The notes beneath the pieces were generated by a model, which saw nothing but the letters and a program-made list of their open reading frames with translations, was not told where the DNA came from and did no database searches. Shown in pieces: positions 1-10,002 of a DNA stretch of 64,000 bases (position 1 is the first letter of the stretch; each line of letters begins with the position of its first letter). The translations under genes and the position numbers were made by a program. The DNA comes from Rhinopomastus cyanomelas (taxonomy: Eukaryota; Chordata; Aves; Bucerotiformes; Rhinopomastidae): assembly GCA_013400115.1 (NCBI GenBank), contig VXBP01000411.1, positions 310,001 to 374,000 on the forward strand, given 5' to 3'.

Positions 1-1440
1 TCACTGGATTTCACTGGGTACAAACAGGAGACAGAAGAACCCAAGGAATCTTTTAGAGTTTGGCCACTGTATTTTCATCCAATGAATTTATTCTGCTTTG
101 CACAGTAAGAGTACAAAGTTATGCAATTCTATTCCATGGACCTTCTATAAAAGCAAACCATCTATTCACATCTCTGCCAACTGCTTAGAAATAAGCACAA
201 TGAATAAATAAAACTTGCACCAGAATTAAAATGAAACAAAACAAAAAAAATCCTATTTTGTTCTCAGGCAGCTACGCATGTTCCAGCTGAAATAGCTACC
301 ACCCAGTAATAGCCTGAGGTCTCTGGCCTTTCCTCCTTGTGAACAGAGCCAGCACAAACGTGCCCTTCAAAACCCACGCTGCGGCACCCCTGTGCTGTGC
401 TGCTCAGCAAGAAAGGTTTCTGTGCCTGGAAGGGCTTCAAATCCAGCAGCCTGAACAGACCTGTTTGCAGAGATGTGCAGAAGCCACCCCCCCAGAGGGA
501 TTGCCACCTGCCTTCATGCCCTGCCAGCCGCCCCGAGCTCCAGGTTAGTTTCCAACAGACCTTCCCTCTCCTCCACCCTCCCCTGCAGGCTTTGCATAAT
601 GATGGATTTCTGAATGGAGCCTACTCCTGTGTGGAGCTAGCAATGCACCCCAGAAGGAGGCTAGTCTAACACCAGCTGAGCCAGTGCTGAGCACCTCACA
701 GGAAATCACTGCAATCCTCACGGGAAATCACTGTCTTTTACAAGGCAATCACTAATTGTCTTGTAAAAGAATAAATAAAATAATAAATTCGTTTTGCTCT
801 TAGATCATGCACTGTTCTTAAACTTGTTTGATTTTGAAGGATGAGAAAGAAACTGGGTTGTCTGGAATATCAGCAATGTAGAACAGAACTGCAGTCCTGC
901 TTAGACATGCTCCAGGCTGAGAGGAGAGCTGCACACATCTCCTACCCTTTAACAGGGCTGCAAGGAAACAGAAATTGATGCTTACTTTTTTCTCAGAGAA
1001 AAATCCAGCTCAGTTCCCCAGCACTCATTAGCTTTCACTAGCAGATCAGAAAGCAGACGGAAGGCTCCTTCCTTTCCCTTGCTGAGTTGGGGTGCTCTGC
1101 CATGCACCTGCCCTTCTTTGTCCAGTGCTTTGAATTTCCCCAGACCTACACAAATTCTGTGACATTAAATCTCACCACCTTCTGACAGACTCAGTGTGCT
1201 GCTCCCCTAACTGTGGAGACAGATGCTCAGACTCTGGGCAAACTGATTATAGGTACCAGAAATCGTCACTATTGGTCCCAAACCCTGATTTCAAGAGCAG
1301 AATTGGAAGGGCTCAGACCTGAGCACTCTAGGACACCCAAGGACAATCTAATGATCTATCCAGCATATTAGGTATTACTGATTCTTTCTATATGCTTTAT
1401 TTGTATTAATTTTATTTTTCTTTTATATAATACTTACTTT
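1..1440. other. Unique non-coding sequence
   Basis: No gene or recognised transposon is seen here. Open frames (for example 397-669 on the plus strand) are short, overlap in other frames and resemble no protein family I know. The notable local structure is the hairpin at 734-770 with a short direct repeat just before it. Confidence 0.6.
701..770. repeat. Short tandem repeat followed by 16-bp hairpin
   Basis: The 11-mer GGAAATCACTG occurs at 701-711 and again at 723-733. Directly after it, bases 734-749 pair with 755-770 around the 5-base loop CACTA. All 16 positions pair, one of them as a G.T wobble (745/759). This is read directly from the sequence. It could be a palindromic remnant of a small DNA transposon, a transcribed hairpin or chance; nothing in the sequence decides which. 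Confidence 0.6.
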
Positions 1441-1479
1441 CATAGGATCATAGGATGTTAGGGGTTGGAAGGGACCCAA

Positions 1480-2435
1480 NNNNNNNNNNNNNNNNNNNNN
1501 NNNNNNNNNNNNNNNNNNNNNNNNNNNNNNNNNNNNNNNNNNNNNNNNNNNNNNNNNNNNNNNNNNNNNNNNNNNNNNNNNNNNNNNNNNNNNNNNNNNN
1601 NNNNNNNNNNNNNNNNNNNNNNNNNNNNNNNNNNNNNNNNNNNNNNNNNNNNNNNNNNNNNNNNNNNNNNNNNNNNNNNNNNNNNNNNNNNNNNNNNNNN
1701 NNNNNNNNNNNNNNNNNNNNNNNNNNNNNNNNNNNNNNNNNNNNNNNNNNNNNNNNNNNNNNNNNNNNNNNNNNNNNNNNNNNNNNNNNNNNNNNNNNNN
1801 NNNNNNNNNNNNNNNNNNNNNNNNNNNNNNNNNNNNNNNNNNNNNNNNNNNNNNNNNNNNNNNNNNNNNNNNNNNNNNNNNNNNNNNNNNNNNNNNNNNN
1901 NNNNNNNNNNNNNNNNNNNNNNNNNNNNNNNNNNNNNNNNNNNNNNNNNNNNNNNNNNNNNNNNNNNNNNNNNNNNNNNNNNNNNNNNNNNNNNNNNNNN
2001 NNNNNNNNNNNNNNNNNNNNNNNNNNNNNNNNNNNNNNNNNNNNNNNNNNNNNNNNNNNNNNNNNNNNNNNNNNNNNNNNNNNNNNNNNNNNNNNNNNNN
2101 NNNNNNNNNNNNNNNNNNNNNNNNNNNNNNNNNNNNNNNNNNNNNNNNNNNNNNNNNNNNNNNNNNNNNNNNNNNNNNNNNNNNNNNNNNNNNNNNNNNN
2201 NNNNNNNNNNNNNNNNNNNNNNNNNNNNNNNNNNNNNNNNNNNNNNNNNNNNNNNNNNNNNNNNNNNNNNNNNNNNNNNNNNNNNNNNNNNNNNNNNNNN
2301 NNNNNNNNNNNNNNNNNNNNNNNNNNNNNNNNNNNNNNNNNNNNNNNNNNNNNNNNNNNNNNNNNNNNNNNNNNNNNNNNNNNNNNNNNNNNNNNNNNNN
2401 NNNNNNNNNNNNNNNNNNNNNNNNNNNNNNNNNNN
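1480..2435. other. Assembly gap (956 N)
   Basis: A run of undetermined bases lies between the CR1 3' tail and the CR1 RT segment. It most likely hides the rest of the CR1 reverse transcriptase region. Any long open frames spanning it are artefacts of the Ns. Confidence 0.97.
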
Positions 2436-2805
2436 AGGGCAATAATATCAGCCAGTTCTCTCAGCACCCTTGGGTGCATCTCATCAGGGCCCATGGACTT
2501 GTTAATGTTCAATTTGCGTAGCTGATCCCTAACCCAGTCCACGCTGACCAGTGGGGAGCACTCCCTCCTCCAGGCTTCCTCTCCTTCATCCAAGTTCTGG
2601 GGGTCATAGAAGAGTTCGGCCTTAGATGTAAAGACCGAAGCAAAGAAGGCATCAGCAACTCTGCCTTCTCTGCATCCTCAGTTATCAAGGCTGCCTCCTC
2701 GCTCAGTAGTGCCCCTGCACCTTCCTTGTTCTTCCTTTTTCTGCTGATGTATTTGAAGAAGCCTTTCTTGTTCTGTTTTACTTCCTTTGCCAGCTTCAGC
2801 TCCAA
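2436..2805 (-). pseudogene. CR1 ORF2 fragment: linker and first RT block
   Basis: On the minus strand, 2805 down to about 2650 reads KQNKKGFFKYISRKRKNKE and then TEDAEKAELL. This matches the conserved stretch before the reverse transcriptase in CR1 ORF2. The frame is then lost, where the family continues AFFASVF-like and this copy does not. It resumes in another frame (from 2593) as KSMGPDEMHPRVLRELAD, the RT entry block, before running into the gap. In an intact element this protein would nick DNA and copy CR1 RNA at the target (target-primed reverse transcription). The frameshift near 2650 and the truncation show a dead copy. Confidence 0.85.
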
Positions 2806-2862
2806 GAGGGCTTTGGCCTTCCTTGTTGCTTTCCTGCAAGCCCTGACTACTTCCCTATTTTG

Positions 2863-3778
2863 TTTATATTTAGATGATATGGGGTTTATTTAGGTTTTCT
2901 ACATACGTTTATTTTTTTTCCTAGCAAATAAACAAGAATATTAACCAAACAGATTAAAGACTCCAAACAAAGGCCTATTTAGGTACGGTGGCCTACTCCA
3001 AACTGATAAGTGGTGTCCCAGGAGTTTTAGTTCTGATGGAGCCCATGAGAAAGGCTGTTAACAAGAATACAGGCGCACACATCTGGAGAGGTGTAACGTA
3101 TCAAAGGCACAACTCAATCACACTAATTCCATTAATTCCTCGGGTTCCTTCCAGCCTTCAAGGCAGTGGGTCACAGGAGACTCGCTGGGGAGACTCGCTG
3201 GGTCCTAGATGCAGACTGGACACAGCTCAGTGGACCACCATAGTTTACAGCTTTGCCGAAGGGTTTTTGAAACAGTGTCCCTACTTCCACCTTATCCCAC
3301 ACCATGCCCCTATGCCAACATTTCTAAAGGGAGGATAGTGTTAGCTCAGGCTGCTCCTCAGTGCCTTATGGCAGCAGCAGAAAGCAGTTCTAAGACAAGA
3401 CAGAAATCCCAACAACGCTTCACCGCTCAGTTCCCCTGCAAACCATTGCTCGCCTGCAAGAGAACTGGAGCCTCGCTGTTTAGTATTTAGGGATGTAAGA
3501 GAGGACTACAGGAATATTTGCTCCTCATGTCTCTTCATTGAAACTTACAGGCAGGTAACTACTGACACCACCACCAGTCGCATCTTACTTTGTTTTATAC
3601 TCAAGGCTCTCTGGCAGCATCACAGAAGCAAATCTTTTGCAGCCTGCAGTGATGTTACAGATCACAGCAAGCTTTGCACAATGGTTGTCAGAGACAGTTT
3701 ATGTGTTCTTGCTGGGTTATGGTTGCTGCTGCCTTTCACTGACCACATTTTAAACACAGCTGGAATATTTATACTTGC
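2863..3778. other. Unique non-coding sequence with a 13-bp duplication
   Basis: No gene is recognised. A 13-bp unit, GGAGACTCGCTGG, is present twice back to back at 3176-3201. The plus-strand frames at 2988-3338 and 3209-3490 overlap each other and look like chance. Confidence 0.55.
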
Positions 3779-4005
3779 CACAGAATGTTTTAGATTGGAA
3801 GGGACATCAGAGATCCTCTAGTCCCAAGCCCCTGCCATGGGCTGTAACACCTCTCACCAGACCAGGTTGCCCAGAGCTCCATCCAGCCTGGCCTTCAGCA
3901 CTTCCAGGGATGGAGCAGCCACAACCTCCATGGGCATCCTGTTCCTGGGTCTCAGTACCCTCAGAGTAAGGAATTTCTCACCAAGATCTAAATTTCTTCC
4001 TGTGA
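3779..4005 (-). mobile_element. CR1 LINE 3' fragment, minus strand
   Basis: This begins at the 3' tail (CACAGAATGTTTTAGATTGG, GAAGGGACATCAGAGATCCT) and runs through the 3' region (CATCCAGCCTGGCCTTCAGC, CCAGGGATGGAGCAGCCACA). It is 5'-truncated after about 225 bases, as is normal for CR1. It belongs to a different subfamily from most copies in this window (compare 8444-8831) and looks fairly diverged. Confidence 0.85.
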
Positions 4006-4290
4006 TCTATTTGTAATGGCCATCCTGAAAGCCTGGACTGGCTTTAGTCCAGGGTCTGCACCAGTAGATTTTGAGCCCAGAGAAGCGCAGAATTTGGGGA
4101 TACACCTCCATTCCCCACTTTGCCCTGTGCAGTTTAGCAGATCTGTGGAGTATTCAGGCAGTAACTGATATTGTGCAGAAGCCAGTCAATCAAACCAATA
4201 CAGCAATAACTTTTACAAATTGAGTTACCTAGTACAGCTAAAGCCCATTTAGTGAATACTGTGTCTTTAAACACAGTTTGCACACAGTTT

Positions 4291-4573
4291 ATTAGGGTTG
4301 GAAGGGGCCTTCAAAAGGCCATTGGGTCCAACCCTCCTGGCTCAAGCAGGATACAAATCACTGAAAAGCACAACTGCCTAAAAAGCCTAAATCAGCTACA
4401 CAAAAGCACACCCAGCCAGGTCTGAAACATCTCCAGAAAAGTGGACTCCACACACTCCACCTCCGGCCAACCTCTTCCAATAGTTAAGAACCCTGACTGT
4501 AAAGAAGATTTTCTTCGGACCGAGGTGAAATTTTCTGTGTTCAGGCTGGCATCCATTACTCCTCGTCCTGTCT
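4291..4573 (-). mobile_element. Diverged CR1 LINE fragment, minus strand
   Basis: The tail (TTAGGGTTGGAAGGGGCCTT) is followed by a poorly matching stretch of about 40 bases. After that comes the CR1 C-terminal ORF2 region, where the minus-strand frame reads ENFTSVRRKSSLQSGFL and VESTFLEMFQTWL, a decayed form of the CR1 C-terminus. Many substitutions suggest an older insertion. Confidence 0.8.
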
Positions 4574-5253
4574 GATGCAAAGTATTCATGCAAACAAAAT
4601 TCAGTTACCATCCTCTACAGGCTGTAAAAAGAGTAGAAATCATCCCAAAGCCAAACCACCCAGCTGCTGAAACAAAACAGCTCCTCAAGTGACCACCAGT
4701 TTCACTTCCCTGTGACCCAGGGCTCAGCAATGCATGAAAGAACAAGTGAGAACAAACAGCTGCCAGTGGTGTGTACTGCAAGCTGCAGGTACAGATGAAC
4801 ATTCTGGTTTAGCCATTTTCATACACAGAGGTCTGTTTGCATCCTTTCCAGCCTAGCTTTCCATTTAGTCAGTTAGCTGCTTCAGGCAGAAATGTTTATC
4901 ATATTTAAAAATCACCAGTAGTTGCAGCCTCCTTTAAAATGCAACAAGCACAAAATCATCCAGGTGCAGCTAAGCTCCCCAGTCTGAGTGCTGGAGAGTG
5001 GACGCTTCTGCTGTGCCAGTGAGTTTCAAGTCAATGTCTTTGAGTCTCATCAGACCAGAACAGGCCGTTTCATTGTCCACCTTTTGAGATCTGTAATACA
5101 TGGGCCACACCTCTAATACAGTGCAGTATTTTCATGCTGAGGTATATTTTGTAAATCTCCCACACCTATAAAGTTAGGCAGTAAGAGCTTTAAGCTCTAA
5201 CATCCTTCCACTTAGCATGTTCAACATATTTTCTAAACCATTTCCTAATTTTG
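4574..5253. other. Unique non-coding sequence
   Basis: Nothing is recognised on either strand. The small frames present show no family resemblance. Confidence 0.55.
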
Positions 5254-5304
5254 ATAGAATCATAGAATCATTACGGACTGGAAGGGACCTCAAAAGATCA
5301 TCTA
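5254..5304 (-). mobile_element. Very short CR1 3' tail, minus strand
   Basis: Only the terminal ~50 bases of CR1 are present: ATAGAATCATAGAATCATTA, then GGACTGGAAGGGACCTCAAA. This is an extreme 5' truncation, common in CR1. The terminal octamers are nearly unmutated, suggesting a fairly recent insertion. Confidence 0.85.
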
Positions 5305-7005
5305 CCGATACAGAAGGTATGATGGGGCACTGGGTCAGGAGGTGTTTTAGTAACACCTTTTGAGACTTGCAAGAGTATTTTAGGAAGCCTGGCTGCTCAG
5401 TAGTCCCATTATCCTAAGTGCTGCCTATGCAACAGTACGTTAAAGAACTGTCTATGAGTTACAGATGGAATGGCCCAAAATACAACAGAAACACTCTAAC
5501 ATGTATGCACATGAGTATTTTCCAAACATGTCCAATCTGATATTACCCAGAGGAAAGAAAAAGGGAGGGGACATAAATCAGCTAAGTTTCTTCTCTTCAA
5601 TGTTTTCAGGGTGGAAAAGAAATATTCCTGTGGGTCAGGGTATTCTGGAAATTTAGTGGCATTGTCTTGGCCTCTGTATGCTATTTCTTTTACATCCTTT
5701 CACAAGGAAACATAATTAGTCAGTATTTCCCCAATAAAACTGGGGTTTGCGTCACATAAATGACAAATTTCTATTTACCTACCTAACTCACTTGAATCGG
5801 AGCACACTTGCCTTGGAAAAATGAATCATTAGAAACTTCCCTGGAAGTTTGGACTTAAGATGGAAAATGAACTCAGAAAAATGCAAAAAGTGATTTTTGT
5901 GCTGAGCTGATTGCATGACAAAGCTGTCTTGGCTTTGGCTAATCCAGAAAAACAGTATCTGAGATTGTCCAAACAAAATCACGGACCCACAAAGCTATTA
6001 CTCAAGCTAACTTCTTGCCTCTTGGGATAGCAACCCTGTCCTCAAATGTGCACGTGGCAGCGCTGAGGAAGCGCGTTACCTCTTCCGCACTGCAGGGAGG
6101 ATAGGTCCTCCCGGGGTTTTTTGGCAAACCTTTCCCGAATACAGGACAAATCAAACTAAGAAATTGGTAACAGTGACATTCCTGCAAAAACAAATTAAAA
6201 GCCAAAGTTGTTCCTTTTCCCTGTCAAATTTTATATCTGCTTATTTGGGAAGTCGGTGGCCACTGAGAATAGCTCCACTGGTTCCACTGGAACTTGGGTC
6301 TACCAGCATTACTGTTCCTTGTTGTTAGCACGTCAGTGTTATTTAAATATTTGTGCATATTAAAAAAACCCCAAGGCAGAAGTGATTTATTCAGCTATTA
6401 GGGTAGATTATATACTGTTGCCAGAACTACAGAAATGTTGACTCAATGTCAGGTGCCACTTTTAGTGATATTAAGTTTAGGAAAATCCTGGGAACAGTAC
6501 AAGATTTCACATATTTAACACTTCAAGAGGATCTGCTCTTTTAGAATTAAACTTAACTGAGGTAAATAAGTTTTGCACCTCCTTCAAATTAACCCAAGTG
6601 ATCACTGGTGGACCAAGTCTTCTGAGATATGATGCACATGCTACAAACAACACAAACAGGCAGAAAAGAAAAACAACTAATGCCTTCTGGATAACCAACC
6701 ACAGTTTTGCAGCAGCTCTAGATTAACTGTTCACTGCAGCTAGACATTTTTAAATATAATTATAACTTTAAAATATTATCATACTTTCAAAATATAATCA
6801 CTTAGATCTGCTATCAAAATTCATAGCATCATGCATTTTCCTTGGGTTCCTTCATAAGTGCTTCATCCAAAGTCTTTCTTAAGAAATCCCAACTGAGCCT
6901 CCACTGTGGAGTCTAGTAATAAATTGCAAAGACAGTAACGTTAAGAATAAACGTCATTAATTTCTGTAAAGCTCTTGATGCCAACTTGCAAAATGGCTGG
7001 AAAAT
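5305..7005. other. Unique non-coding sequence
   Basis: No gene or mobile element is recognised in these 1.7 kb. The sequence is AT-rich with only short open frames (for example 5465-5656 plus and 6002-6205 minus) that resemble nothing known. Confidence 0.55.
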
Positions 7006-7249
7006 GACAGAATCATTCCAGGCTGGAAAAGACCTTCAAGATCATCAACTCCAAACATTAATGCTGCAGTACCAGTCCCACCGCTAAACCATGTCCCCAG
7101 ACTCCAGATCTACACAACTTCTAAATACATCCAAGGATGGTGATTCAACCCCCTCCCCGGGCAGCCTCTTCCAAGGCCTTTGAATAATAAAAAAAGGTTT
7201 TTTCCCTAATATGTGACCTAAACTTCCCCTGGCACAACTCAAGGCCATT
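7006..7249 (-). mobile_element. CR1 LINE fragment (older tail type), minus strand
   Basis: This is the older CR1 tail type: GACAGAATCATTCCAGGCTG, then CTAAACCATGTCCCCAGACT and CCAAGGATGGTGATTCAACC. It carries a small A-rich disruption near 7188-7200. It ends at about 7249 in the word AAGGCCATTC, exactly where a plus-strand CR1 begins, so the two elements are joined 5' end to 5' end. Confidence 0.82.
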
Positions 7250-7662
7250 CTGGAATATTGTGTCCAGTTCCAGGCCCCTCAGTTCCAGAAGGACATTGAA
7301 CTGCTTGAGAGACTCCAGTGCAGAGCCATAAAGATGATGAAGGGAGTGGAACATCTTCCTGATGAGGAAAGGCTGAGGGAGCTGGGTCTCTCTAGCTTGG
7401 AGAAGAGGAGACTGGGGGGTGACCTCATTAATGTTGATAAATATGGAAAGGGTGGGTGTCAGGAGAATGGAGCCAGGCTCTGCTCAGTGGCATCCAATGA
7501 TAGGACGAGGGGCAATGGATGTGAGCTGGAACATAGGAGGTTCCACATAAACATGAGAAGGAACATCTACACAGTGAGGGTTACAGTGCATTGGAAGGGC
7601 CTGCCCAGGGAGGTTGTGGAGTCTCCTCTGGAGATGGTTAAAACCTGCCTGGCCATGTTCCC
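7250..7662 (+). mobile_element. CR1 LINE, plus strand, ORF2 C-terminus, 3' end missing
   Basis: This starts in the CR1 ORF2 C-terminal region (TTGTGTCCAGTTCCAGGCCC). From 7334 it keeps an open frame reading MMKGVEHLPDEERLRELGLS, then DRTRGNGCELEHRRFHINM and VHWKGLPREVVESPLEM, all typical of the CR1 C-terminus. It stops at CTGGCCATGTTCC (7662), without the last ~90 bases of 3' region and the octamer tail. CR1 normally loses its 5' end, so the missing 3' end implies a later deletion. The reading frame runs on into flanking DNA. Confidence 0.88.
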
Positions 7663-8224
7663 GTCATCTTCATTTGCTTTCTGTTTTGTGCCATGAGCAT
7701 TCAGATTCTCTCCAATCTTGGAGATTGATTTTGTTTTTCCTTAAGCTGCTGTACCACTGAAATAACTACAGTAACAAGAACACACGAAAAACTTCAACCA
7801 CCACAGTGCAACTCACAAGGAAATCCTGAGAGGCTGCAGCACCAAGCAGGAAAAAGTTAGTTACTGATGATGGACCTGTTTGCGCTACAAATCTCATTTA
7901 GCAACAAGCCTAAACAGAACACAGTTCAATTTTGTGGCCTGTGACCATAATTTTCTGCATACGTACACAGCTCAGTGCTCTCTGCCCCAGATCTGGATAG
8001 AGTCAGAAGGCTTGTCCAGACACGCTGCTTCAGATCACTCCCTTCCCATCTCCCCTCTCCAACAAGTGAGAATCAAACAAAATGGCCTTGCAGTGTGGCA
8101 GTTTAGGCTGCAGAAAGTCAATGCAACTCAGTTTGGTGCTCGCGCTACTTGTTTCCTCCATCCGTCTCCTCACGCTAGGGTCACCCACAGTCAGGCATAG
8201 AATGCAGAGGAGGTAGGTTTGTCC
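7663..8224. other. Unique non-coding sequence
   Basis: No gene or repeat is recognised. Open frames at 7880-8200 (plus) and 8030-8392 (minus) overlap on opposite strands and run into CR1 sequence, so they are treated as chance. Confidence 0.55.
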
Positions 8225-8354
8225 CTCTGGGGGAGACCTTACAGCACTCTCTACAGCCATCAATACCTGGAGGCCGCTTAAAAGACATAAAGATGTGGTG
8301 CTGAGGGTCATGATCTTGTGGTGAACATGTAGTGCTGGGCCAATGGTTGGACTT
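8225..8354 (+). mobile_element. Outer CR1, plus strand, left part (split by a nested CR1)
   Basis: The sequence GGGGGAGACCTTACAGCACT resembles the CR1 body. After an internal deletion it is followed by ATACCTGGAGGCCGCTTAAA and GCTGGGCCAATGGTTGGACT, the last part before the CR1 3' tail. The element stops at 8354, where a minus-strand CR1 begins, and its tail (ATCTTAAAGGTCTCTTCAAC) reappears at 9257. One old plus-strand CR1 split by an insertion explains both pieces. Confidence 0.7.
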
Positions 8355-8443
8355 AGAATCATAAGGGATTGGGAGGGACCCCGAAAGATCATCTAGTCTG
8401 ATCCCCCTGCCACAGCAAGCTCACTTTACTGGAGAAGCCATGG
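8355..8443 (-). mobile_element. CR1 tail module with linker (extra 3' end), minus strand
   Basis: This is a complete CR1 3' tail (AGAATCATAAGGGATTGGGA, then GATCATCTAGTCTGATCCCC). It runs through GCTCACTTTACT and GGAGAAGCCATGGAATCAGA directly into a second CR1 3' end at 8444. Bases 8401-8454 match 61021-61074 with five mismatches and no gaps, so the tail-plus-linker unit occurs at two separate loci. The linker is not part of the standard CR1 tails elsewhere in this window. Confidence 0.8.
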
Positions 8444-8831
8444 AATCAGAATCACTCAGGGTTGGAAGGGACCACCTGATCAACCAGTTCCAACTCCCCC
8501 ATCATGGGCAGGGACACCCCACCCTAGATCAGGCTGGCCAGAGCCCCATCCAGCCTGGCCTTAAACACCTCCAAGGATGGGGCCCCAACCACCTCCCTGG
8601 GCAACCCATTCCAGGCTCTCACCACTCTCACGGTGAAGAACTTCGTCCTCACATCCACTCTCAATCTACCCACCTCCAACTTTGCTCCATTCCCCCTAGT
8701 CCTGTCACTGTCTGACATCCTAAAAAGTCCCTCCCCAGCCCTTCTGTAGCCCCCTTCAGATAACGAAAGGCCACAAGAAGGTCACCTGGGAGCCTCCTCT
8801 TCTCCAGACTGAACAGCCCCAACTCTCTCAG
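8444..8831 (-). mobile_element. CR1 LINE 3' half, minus strand
   Basis: A second CR1 3' end (AATCACTCAGGGTTGGAAGG) is followed by GGACACCCCACCCTAGATCA, CATCCAGCCTGGCCTTAAAC and the C-terminal ORF2 region. On the minus strand this reads LRELGLFSLEKRRLPGDL, then DRTRGNGAKLEVGRLRVDVR and RAWNGLPREVVGAPSLEVF. At the end is a single undetermined base (8832), after which the sequence jumps to the ORF2 endonuclease, skipping most of the RT. Confidence 0.88.
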
Positions 8832-8832
8832 N

Positions 8833-9256
8833 ATGCAATCCAAGAATAACCTGGATTGCTGGTGCCTTGCTGTGCTGTCCCTCCAGCAGATGTTCAGGGT
8901 GGTTGAAGCCCCCCATGAGGACCAGGGCCTGTGACCTGGAAGCCACTTCTATTTGCCTGTGAAGGGTCTCATCTGCTTGATTCTGCTGGTCAGCAGACCC
9001 CTACAGTAACATCACCCTCCCGTCTTCTCTTTTATTTTAACCCACACACTCTCAACCAGCTCATCATCCTGCCCCACGTGGAGCTCCACTGATTCCAGCT
9101 GGTCACTGATACAGAGGGCAACATCTCCCCTCTCCTTCCCTGCCTGTCCTTCCTAAAGAGCTCGTGCCCATCTATCCCTACATTCCAGTCGTGGGAATCA
9201 TCCCGCCAAGTTCCAGTGATAGCCACGATGTCCTGGCATCCCAGCAGCACAGTGGC
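8833..9256 (-). pseudogene. CR1 ORF2 endonuclease-domain remnant
   Basis: On the minus strand 9256-8833 encodes the apurinic-type endonuclease domain of CR1 ORF2, the enzyme that nicks target DNA. Visible blocks in order are DIVAITGTWRDDSHDW, HELFRKDRQGRRG, then in a shifted frame DVALCISDQLESVELHVG, and later ASRSQALVLMGGFNHPE. The catalytic Glu of the TETW motif is Gly here (TGTW), and the Asp of GDFN is Gly (GGFN). At least two frame changes and an in-frame TGA are present, so the domain is inactive. It joins directly, across one N at 8832, to the C-terminal ORF2 region at 8831. Roughly 2 kb of ORF2 is therefore absent, through real deletion or collapsed assembly. Confidence 0.83.
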
Positions 9257-9307
9257 CCTTAATCTTAAAGGTCTCTTCAACCCCAAATGATTCTAGAATT
9301 CTGTGAT
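9257..9307 (+). mobile_element. Outer CR1, plus strand, right part (3' tail)
   Basis: The sequence CTTAATCTTAAAGGTCTCTT, CAACCCCAAATGATTCTAGA, ATTCTGTGATT is a plus-strand CR1 3' end. It completes the element broken at 8354 (GGTTGGACTT plus ATCTTAAAGGTC), so the ~900 bases in between are a later insertion. Confidence 0.72.
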
Positions 9308-10002
9308 TATTCCAAGTGTTTTGCTAGTCCTGTCACTCTGCCTTCCCAGACAGCTGCTTTCTTTGCCCGCATCTTAAATTGGGTGTTCAAAACATGGGGA
9401 CAGGACTAACTGAAGCAGAAACTACCTTCAGACTGAGTAAGTACTCAATAATATGAACACCTTAGTACCTCTGAGTAATGCAGGGTGGTAATAATTAAAT
9501 GGTACCCACATATGCAAATCAGACGTGTATCTGTAAAACATAACACACGTCTGTGTGACAGCTTCTCAAAACAGAAGCATGAACACAATGAAAAAGAGCC
9601 CTTTTATGACATTTTTGAGAAGATGGTCTTAGAACACTAGTATTTTCCAGCTGGAAAAAGAGACAGGAATCATTCTATGCATTTTTCAGACCAGAAAACG
9701 GAGACAGGTTTGTTGTTACCTTCTCTTTTCATGAAAGAAAATAGGAAGCCACACAATAGTATGTTCAAAAGTGGAAAATTGGCTGAAGGAAGGTGTTTTA
9801 TCTGATGACTCTAAAATTCATAGAAAGATTTTTCAAAGGAAAGCAGAGCCACACTGACCAAAATTGCTTAGGCTGCTGTCTAACAGCATCAAGTATGAGG
9901 TTCTGTGGCTGGGCAGGAACGGAAGGACTCGACCGCGTTCAGTTACCAAAGAGACCAGGCACAACACACTAGGCTCTTACTTGAACCTTCAAAAAGATTT
10001 TT
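9308..10002. other. Unique non-coding sequence
   Basis: No gene, repeat or RNA structure is recognised in this AT-rich interval. Confidence 0.55.

Larger units (their letters stand above)
1441..2862 (-). mobile_element. CR1 LINE copy, minus strand, interrupted by assembly gap
   Basis: The left edge is a CR1 3' end read in reverse (CATAGGATCATAGGATGTTA, then TTGGAAGGGACCC). The right part, 2436-2862, encodes on the minus strand the ORF2 segment leading into the reverse transcriptase. Both ends point the same way, so one element is the simplest reading. In a typical CR1 the distance from the start of the RT to the 3' end is around 1.5 kb, whereas here it is about 1 kb including the gap. Either the gap size is underestimated or part of the RT is deleted. 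This GGATGTTAGGGG tail variant recurs at 12438 and 39528. Confidence 0.85.

Noticed and set aside
1423..2593. Very long open frames on both strands spanning 1423-2593
   Set aside because: They consist almost entirely of undetermined bases; only the short CR1 ORF2 part at 2436-2593 is real sequence.
3130..3165. CR1-like word GGGTTCCTTCCAGCCTTCAA
   Set aside because: Isolated match with no tail or body on either side.
7334..7696. 120-codon plus-strand frame as a host gene
   Set aside because: All but the last ~12 codons are CR1 ORF2 C-terminus; the end is flanking DNA.
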